18,029 nucleotides of DNA from CAZTXD01 sp964617995 (GTDB lineage Bacteria > Actinomycetota > Acidimicrobiia > Spongiisociales > ZC4RG35): NCBI GenBank assembly GCA_964617995.1, contig CAZTXD010000067.1:1-18029 (forward strand), given 5' to 3'. The notes beneath the pieces were generated by a model, which saw nothing but the letters and a program-made list of their open reading frames with translations, was not told the DNA's origin and did not search any database. A program made the position numbers and the translations under genes. Below are positions 13,662 through 18,029 of the stretch, piece after piece; the stretch's first letter is position 1, and the number at the start of each line of letters is the position of its first letter.

Positions 13662-15722
13662 TCAGCCGGTGGGAGCAATGATGCTGATCGGGGTGTCGAA
13701 TCCCGAGTAGGTGTGGTCCATGAAGTGGCCTTCGGCCCGCATCTCCGCCCGGTGGACCAGCCCGGTGTCGTCGACCCACAGCCGGTACCAGATGGGCAGG
13801 TTGTCGCCGACGTTGACGAAGAAGGCGACCACCCGGGTGGGTGTGCCCGAGATCTCCTCGCCTGCCACCACATGGACGCCTGCCTTGTTCGGGTAGTCCC
13901 AGACGAAGGCGGGGACGGTGACGGTCGTGCCCGGGGTGACCTGCCACGCCTCCCCGGGGCTGTCTCGCCGATAGAAGCTGTCGCCGATGCGGATTTGCTC
14001 TGTTCCCGAGCCGATGATCACCCGGATCCGGTCGGGTGCCACCATCTCGACCGTCGAGGTGACCGGGGGGTCGGCCGGGCCGAGCACCTCCTGGTAGCGG
14101 AGGCTGGTCAGCTCACTCATCCGCTCGGTGAGGAGATCGAGAAGCGGGGACCCGTCGGGGGTGGGAAGGCGAGGCAGCCGGAACGTGGCCGGGTCGTCCA
14201 CTCCCTCCACGGCGATCGTGATCGTCTCTCCTCCGTCGAGAGTGAGGGTGGTCGTCCGGCAGGCGGTCCCGCATCGCTGCATGGATGTCGGTGGGCTCTC
14301 GCCTATCTGGATTTGGGTGTTCAATCCGACGGCGGCCTCCTCCCCGCCGGGGGGCAGGACGTAGACCAGCGCCTCGTTCTCACCGGGCAGTCCGGGCCGG
14401 AGGGTGAGACCGACCAGCGTCTCCCCTGCGTTGGATGCCAGTGTCAGGTCCCCGGCCTGGGGGAAGGCGGCTCGGCTCCCCTCGGCCACCGCCTCCGCCT
14501 CGGCCGCCCGGCCCGGCGGCAGCGGATAGGCGGCGAGAAGAGCGGCCGCCAGGACCGCCACCAGGCCCAGGGTGCTCTCGAAGCGGGGATGGGTGCGTCG
14601 GCGGCGCCAGGCCCGCCAGGACAGGGGCACCATCAGGGCCACCGCGGCGATCTTGACCAGAAGCACCCTCCCGTAGGAGGTGGCGACCAGGTCGTTCGGT
14701 GTCGACAACTCCTGGAGCGCTCGCAGCCCACCGAAGAGGGCGGTAGTCAGGAATGCGGCGATGGCGGGCGGCGAGAACCGGCGCAACAGGTCGAGGGCGG
14801 CCTCTCCCCGCCACCCGCCGGGAGGTCGGAGGAGGGCCATGGTGCCGATCCCCCCGGCCCAGATCCCGGCGGCAGCAAGGTGGATGGTCCCCACCCCGAC
14901 ACCCCACCATCGGGGGGTGACCGCCGCGGCGTGCCCGGCCGCGGCCAGCGCTCCCAGTGCCAGCAACGCCCCTGCGGCCGCTACCAGGCGGCGGGACCGG
15001 GCCGCTCCCACCAGCATGGCCACCTCGGCTGCCAGCCTGAAGAGACGGTGGAGACCCGGCGCCGTCCCGAGATAGGTGGACACCGAACCGACAGAGGGCT
15101 GGGGGGAGGCGACCAACGCCTCGCCCACGACCACCGCCATCCCTCCGGCCAGCGCCGTGACCGCCGTCCAGTACAGGGTCGGTTGGATTTGCACCCAGGT
15201 CAGGGCCGGAGCCCGGCGACCCACCGCCCCCACCACCAGGGATCCCACCACGATGAGCAGGGCGGCGTCCTCGACGGCGCGGGCCACCCCCAACAGCAGG
15301 TCGGAGGACTGCGGTCCCGGCACCGTCTCTTCCGCCTCGCCGGGCGACACCCCCACCCCGAAGCGGAACTCTCCCCGTAGGGTGTGACCATCGAGAGGGC
15401 TCACCGTCGTCCACTCCACCGTGTATACGCCTTGGGCGGTGGTGTCGAGGCTCACCGACATCATCTGCTCCGAGGCGACACTGCGGGGCCAGCTCCTCCC
15501 GGTCGGGTCGATCACGGTGATGGTGGACAGGTCGACGATGAGCGGCTCGCTGAAACGAACCCTCACCACACCGGGAGCCGCCGCCAGACGGGCACCGGCC
15601 TCGGGGTCGGAGGAGACCAGAGCGGCATGAGCCTGGGCCGGAGAGGCCCCCGACACCAGCATCGCCGTCGCCATCGCCGCCGCCGTCAACCCCACCCCCA
15701 GCCGGTGGGTGAGGTCGGTCAT
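13662..15722 (-). CDS. copCD: CopC-CopD fusion with additional C-terminal domains, copper handling membrane protein
   Basis: 686 aa. A signal peptide ends at AQA-HA, exposing His32 as the mature N-terminus, a classic CopC Cu(II) ligand. The CopC domain runs to about 125, with the other ligands in DGH (Asp111, His113). About eight TM segments between 140 and 400 form CopD, with His264, His281 and WAGG motifs. Residues about 420-515 form a beta-rich YtkA/FixH-like region carrying RCGTAC (Cys484, Cys488). Residues about 525-686 look like a LolA/LppX-type half-barrel domain. CopC-CopD binds copper outside and is implicated in its uptake. The ATG overlaps the TlpA stop (TGATG), so it is translated from the tlpA operon under dyad site 4. 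Confidence 0.9.
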   Translation of the reverse strand: MTDLTHRLGVGLTAAAMATAMLVSGASPAQAHAALVSSDPEAGARLAAAPGVVRVRFSEPLIVDLSTITVIDPTGRSWPRSVASEQMMSVSLDTTAQGVYTVEWTTVSPLDGHTLRGEFRFGVGVSPGEAEETVPGPQSSDLLLGVARAVEDAALLIVVGSLVVGAVGRRAPALTWVQIQPTLYWTAVTALAGGMAVVVGEALVASPQPSVGSVSTYLGTAPGLHRLFRLAAEVAMLVGAARSRRLVAAAGALLALGALAAAGHAAAVTPRWWGVGVGTIHLAAAGIWAGGIGTMALLRPPGGWRGEAALDLLRRFSPPAIAAFLTTALFGGLRALQELSTPNDLVATSYGRVLLVKIAAVALMVPLSWRAWRRRRTHPRFESTLGLVAVLAAALLAAYPLPPGRAAEAEAVAEGSRAAFPQAGDLTLASNAGETLVGLTLRPGLPGENEALVYVLPPGGEEAAVGLNTQIQIGESPPTSMQRCGTACRTTTLTLDGGETITIAVEGVDDPATFRLPRLPTPDGSPLLDLLTERMSELTSLRYQEVLGPADPPVTSTVEMVAPDRIRVIIGSGTEQIRIGDSFYRRDSPGEAWQVTPGTTVTVPAFVWDYPNKAGVHVVAGEEISGTPTRVVAFFVNVGDNLPIWYRLWVDDTGLVHRAEMRAEGHFMDHTYSGFDTPISIIAPTG

Positions 15723-16357
15723 CAGCGGGTCAGGTGCTCTTCGATGAGACCTTCGAGGTGGTCCTCATCCAGCTGTCCCATCCAGCGGGCGGCGATGTGC
15801 CCCTCCGAGGTGATGAACCAGGTGGCGGGGAGCCCCAGGATCGGGTACATCTCCAGGATCGCCCCGTCGGCGTCGAGGCCGAGCGGGTAGGAGACGGCCA
15901 CCTCCGCGGCGAATTCTCGGGCCGCGGTCTCGGTGTCCTGGACCGCCACACCGAGGACGAGGACCTCGGGGGTGCGGCGGGCGACGGCATCGAAGGCAGG
16001 CATCTCCTCACGACACGGTACGCACCACGACGCCCAGAGGTTCATCACCACCGGTCTGCCGTCCTGGCTCAGGTGCTCGGTGAGGGCGAAGACGCCGCCG
16101 TTGAACAGGTCCAGGGTGAAGTCGGGGGCCGCTTCGTCGATCTCGGCGCCGCCGAGGACCTCACCCTCGGTGTCCGTGGGGGACCGCAGCATCCAGACGG
16201 CTGCGGGGACCGCCAGCATCAACGCCAACGTCACATGCAGGAAGCGCCGGCTCGGCAACCGCTCGGCGTCGAGGGGCGAGGGCGCCTCCTCCGGGGACAG
16301 CCCGTCTTTGTTGCTGGGCTGGTGGGGCATGCTCACACCCGCCTCGGGTCTCCTCAT
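15722..16357 (-). CDS. TlpA/ResA-type membrane-anchored thioredoxin-like protein
   Basis: 211 aa. A hydrophilic N-terminus, one TM anchor about 40-57, then an AhpC/TSA-Redoxin-type thioredoxin fold facing outside. It has APDFTLDLFNGG (77-88), the active site WCVPC (111-115) with redox Cys112 and Cys115 after NLWAS, and the cis-Pro segment LGLPATWF. Such proteins reduce extracytoplasmic disulfides, in cytochrome c haem sites or in the CuA/Sco pathway, using electrons delivered by CcdA. CcdA is encoded divergently 28 bases away, matching that partnership. The ATG at 16357 directly adjoins dyad site 4, implying a leaderless or near-leaderless message. It is first gene of a tlpA-copCD operon. Confidence 0.92.
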   Translation of the reverse strand: MRRPEAGVSMPHQPSNKDGLSPEEAPSPLDAERLPSRRFLHVTLALMLAVPAAVWMLRSPTDTEGEVLGGAEIDEAAPDFTLDLFNGGVFALTEHLSQDGRPVVMNLWASWCVPCREEMPAFDAVARRTPEVLVLGVAVQDTETAAREFAAEVAVSYPLGLDADGAILEMYPILGLPATWFITSEGHIAARWMGQLDEDHLEGLIEEHLTR

Positions 16358-16358
16358 C

Positions 16359-16376
16359 TACGACCGCTAATAGTAT
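16359..16376. promoter_or_regulatory. Dyad site 4 (16359-16375) in the tlpA/ccdA divergent promoter
   Basis: TACGACCGCTAATAGTA keeps the outer half-sites TACGA and TAGTA with an AT-rich centre. Only 28 bases separate the two ATGs, so both promoters must be interleaved. Rightward, TAGTAT (16371-16376) is a candidate -10, with start near 16383 and ATG at 16386. Leftward, TATTAG (16372-16367) would start near 16360, with ATG at 16357. Both mRNAs would be essentially leaderless. Its symmetry is weaker than at sites 1-3. Confidence 0.5.
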
Positions 16377-16385
16377 GTCGGTCTG

Positions 16386-17114
16386 ATGGAAGTCTTGCTC
16401 CTCCCTTTCCTGGCGGTGGCCGCCGGGGTGATCTCTTTCACCTCCCCCTGCTGTCTTCCCCTGATCCCCTCCTACCTGTCGTATGTGACCGCTCTGCCCA
16501 CCGCCGAGCTGGGGACCCGGGAGGCGCGGGCGGTGACCCTCCGCTCGTCGCTGATGTTCGTGGCCGGTTTCACGGTGGTGTTCACCGCCCTGGGCGCCTC
16601 GTTCACTTATCTGGGGTCAGCCCTGCTGGCCAATGTGCCCCTCATCGTCCGGGTCGCCGGGGTGGGGATCGTGCTGATGGGTCTGGGCATGCTCGGCGTG
16701 TTGCGGATGCCCTGGCTGCACCGGGAGTGGCGACCGGCGGTGACGCGAGGCTGGCGGGGACCGAAGGGGGCGTTCCCTCTGGGTATGGCGTTCGCCTTCG
16801 GCTGGGTGCCGTGTATCGGACCGGTGCTGGCCACGATCCTGGCCACCGCCGCCTCCACCCAGACGGCCCCGTGGGGGGCGGTGCTCCTCGCCCTCTACTC
16901 GCTGGGTCTGGGCATCCCCTTCGTGGCCATGGGAGTGTGGTTCCAGGGGTTGCGGGGTTCGGTGGACTGGCTGCGACGCCATGCCCGGCGGATCGAACAG
17001 GCCGCCGGGGTGCTGCTGGTCGGTGTGGGGCTGCTCTTCGTCACCGGGGCGTGGCGGAGCTTCTTCATTCCCCTGCAGCGGGCGTTCGCCAGCTTCGGCT
17101 GGCCGCCGATCTGA
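16386..17114 (+). CDS. ccdA: CcdA/DsbD-type cytochrome c biogenesis thiol transporter
   Basis: 242 aa with six predicted TM segments and the paired half-repeats of the family. Half one carries FTSPCCLPLIPSY with Cys22 (or 23); half two carries FAFGWVPCIGPVLA with Cys143. These two conserved Cys pass reducing equivalents from cytoplasmic thioredoxin across the membrane to a TlpA/ResA-like partner, here encoded divergently. Length matches CcdA. The ATG has no Shine-Dalgarno and lies about three bases from the predicted transcription start. The SHOCT protein gene follows 28 bases downstream, in an apparent operon. Confidence 0.94.
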   Translation: MEVLLLPFLAVAAGVISFTSPCCLPLIPSYLSYVTALPTAELGTREARAVTLRSSLMFVAGFTVVFTALGASFTYLGSALLANVPLIVRVAGVGIVLMGLGMLGVLRMPWLHREWRPAVTRGWRGPKGAFPLGMAFAFGWVPCIGPVLATILATAASTQTAPWGAVLLALYSLGLGIPFVAMGVWFQGLRGSVDWLRRHARRIEQAAGVLLVGVGLLFVTGAWRSFFIPLQRAFASFGWPPI

Positions 17115-17142
17115 GACCGTCGAACAGGAAGGAACCAGAATC

Positions 17143-17376
17143 ATGATGAACGGGATGGACGGAATGATGGGTTGCGGGGCGGCAGCGGTGCTGTGGCTCC
17201 TCTTTGCTGCACTCTTGGTGGTGGGAGTAGTGGTTCTGGTCCGTGTCCTCACCGAACGTGGCGTCGGATCTTCGACGTCGGCCTCGTCGGCGCTGGAGAT
17301 CCTGGAGGAGCGGTTCGCCCGCGGTGAGATCGACCCCGACGAGTTCGAGGAGCGACGCCGGGCCCTGCGCTCATGA
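17143..17376 (+). CDS. Small single-TM SHOCT-domain protein with Met-rich N-terminus
   Basis: 77 aa. The short outer N-terminus MMNGMDGMMGCG holds five Met and a Cys. A TM segment follows at about 13-34, then a short linker and a C-terminal SHOCT motif (ALEILEERFARGEIDPDEFE, about 49-68). SHOCT domains are short oligomerisation helices in many small membrane proteins; the biochemical role is unknown. The Met/Cys patch suits metal contact, by analogy with the Met-rich protein at 13114. ATG 17143 is preceded by GGAAGGA. Its stop overlaps the start of the next gene (ATGA), so the two are coupled. Confidence 0.82.
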   Translation: MMNGMDGMMGCGAAAVLWLLFAALLVVGVVVLVRVLTERGVGSSTSASSALEILEERFARGEIDPDEFEERRRALRS

Positions 17377-18029
17377 GGCTCCGGCTCCTCGGGGCCGGGG
17401 TCATGGTGTTCCTGCTGGCGGGCTGCGGGGGAAGCGAGGCGACGGCCGGACTCCCGGCGGGGGACCACCTACACAGCCTGGGGGTGACCCCGGACGGTGG
17501 CCTGTTGCTGGGGCTGCACGGCGGGCTGTATCGGAGTGACGACGGGGTGACCTGGGAGCCGGCCGGCCTGGAGGGGGAGGACGCCATGGTCATCGCCGCG
17601 GCGGCCGACCAGCCGCTGTTCGTGGCGGGACACGACGTCCTCTACCGCAGCGACGACGGCGGAGCAACCTTCACCCGGCTGCAGCCGGCGGATCTGCCCG
17701 GGCTGGACATCCACGCCTTCGCCCAGTCACCGACAGACGGCCGGTCGGTCTACGCCTACGCGGTCGGCCACGGTCTCTACCGGAGCGGTGACGGCGGCGA
17801 GACCTGGGAGCAGCGGGCAGATCCAGGTCAGCTACCCCAAGACCTGTTCGGGCTGGCCCTGGTGGGCGAGGGGACGGAGACAGTGGTGATGGTGGGTCCG
17901 GAAAGCGGGATCCTCCGTTCGGTGGACGGAGGCGCCAGCCTCACCCGGGTGGAGGAGGTCCCGGCCTGGGCGGTCACCGTCGACGCCGAGGATCCGCAGG
18001 TGGTATGGGCTCTGACCGGTGCCGGTCTG
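17373..18029 (+). CDS. Beta-propeller (BNR/sialidase-repeat, F510_1955-like) lipoprotein, 3' end beyond window
   Basis: 219 residues are visible and the frame is open at the window end. A signal peptide with lipobox LLAGC gives acylated Cys18. Then come four repeats of about 45-55 residues, each with a signature: GLYRSDDGVTWEP, VLYRSDDGGATFTRL, GLYRSGDGGETWEQR and GILRSVDGGASLTRV. This S-x-D-G-x-T-W pattern is the Asp-box of BNR/VPS10/Ycf48-like propellers, which usually have six to eight blades, so roughly half the protein is missing. No enzyme active site can be assigned. The ATG overlaps the SHOCT stop (ATGA). Position in the ccdA operon suggests an envelope role linked to copper or redox protein maturation. 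Confidence 0.85.
   Translation, partial: MRLRLLGAGVMVFLLAGCGGSEATAGLPAGDHLHSLGVTPDGGLLLGLHGGLYRSDDGVTWEPAGLEGEDAMVIAAAADQPLFVAGHDVLYRSDDGGATFTRLQPADLPGLDIHAFAQSPTDGRSVYAYAVGHGLYRSGDGGETWEQRADPGQLPQDLFGLALVGEGTETVVMVGPESGILRSVDGGASLTRVEEVPAWAVTVDAEDPQVVWALTGAGL

Noticed and set aside
13470..15380. 636-aa rightward open frame opposite copCD
   Set aside because: Gly/Gln/His/Arg-rich shadow of the well-supported CopC-CopD gene, with no recognisable domain.
15734..17146. 470-aa rightward frame across tlpA and ccdA
   Set aside because: It is antisense to tlpA and out of frame with ccdA, both of which have clear motifs.
1..18029. CRISPR arrays, rRNA or insertion sequences
   Set aside because: No regularly spaced direct repeats, no rRNA-like sequence, and no transposase or terminal inverted repeat pair with target duplication could be seen.

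Overview
The window is GC-rich throughout and carries actinobacterial hallmarks: a mycobacterial-type decaprenyl-phosphate phosphoribosyltransferase, a class E sortase, a Rieske protein with an extra N-terminal anchor, a CopC-CopD fusion, and probable leaderless or near-leaderless genes. I infer an actinomycetote, perhaps Acidimicrobiia-like; the rank below phylum is a guess. Exactly 100 Ns (9613-9712) mark a scaffold join, so the order of the two halves is an assembly inference.

Left part (1-4377). A 56-nt near-perfect hairpin opens the window. It is followed by a small unknown membrane protein, an orphan oligopeptide-type substrate-binding lipoprotein, and a leftward overlapping gene pair: a DPPR-synthase-like UbiA prenyltransferase and a DUF4185 (GH183-type) protein. 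The pair suggests building and trimming of a D-arabinan-containing envelope polymer.

Middle (4425-5793). An intact tRNA-Val(TAC) abuts debris of an integrated conjugative element: an N-terminally truncated tyrosine recombinase with a key Arg changed to Pro, and a frameshifted C-terminal piece of a MobF relaxase/helicase.

Respiration and copper part (5736-18029). This contains an orphan Rieske protein; a convergent copper P1B-ATPase with fused cupredoxin, HMA and YHS domains, cut by the gap; a Lipoprotein_15 protein; a frameshifted sortase; a truncated coiled-coil/TM protein coupled to a methyltransferase and a CsoR-family regulator; an OB-fold lipoprotein facing a Met-rich exported protein; a 33-aa membrane peptide; a TlpA-CopCD operon; and, divergently, CcdA, a SHOCT membrane protein and a beta-propeller lipoprotein that runs off the window. 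Together they look like a module for exporting and delivering copper and for thiol-redox maturation of respiratory or copper proteins outside the membrane.

The most unusual signal is a 17-bp dyad of form TAYGA-N7-TMGTA found at five promoter positions (5747, 11178, 13075, 13622, 16359). The sites precede the Rieske gene, the methyltransferase/CsoR operon, the Met-rich/OB-lipoprotein pair, the 33-aa peptide and the TlpA-CopCD/CcdA divergon. I read it as the operator of one unidentified repressor controlling the whole module. No regulator of the obvious candidate type (BlaI/CopY) lies in the window, and the CsoR-like protein present lacks the usual His ligand.
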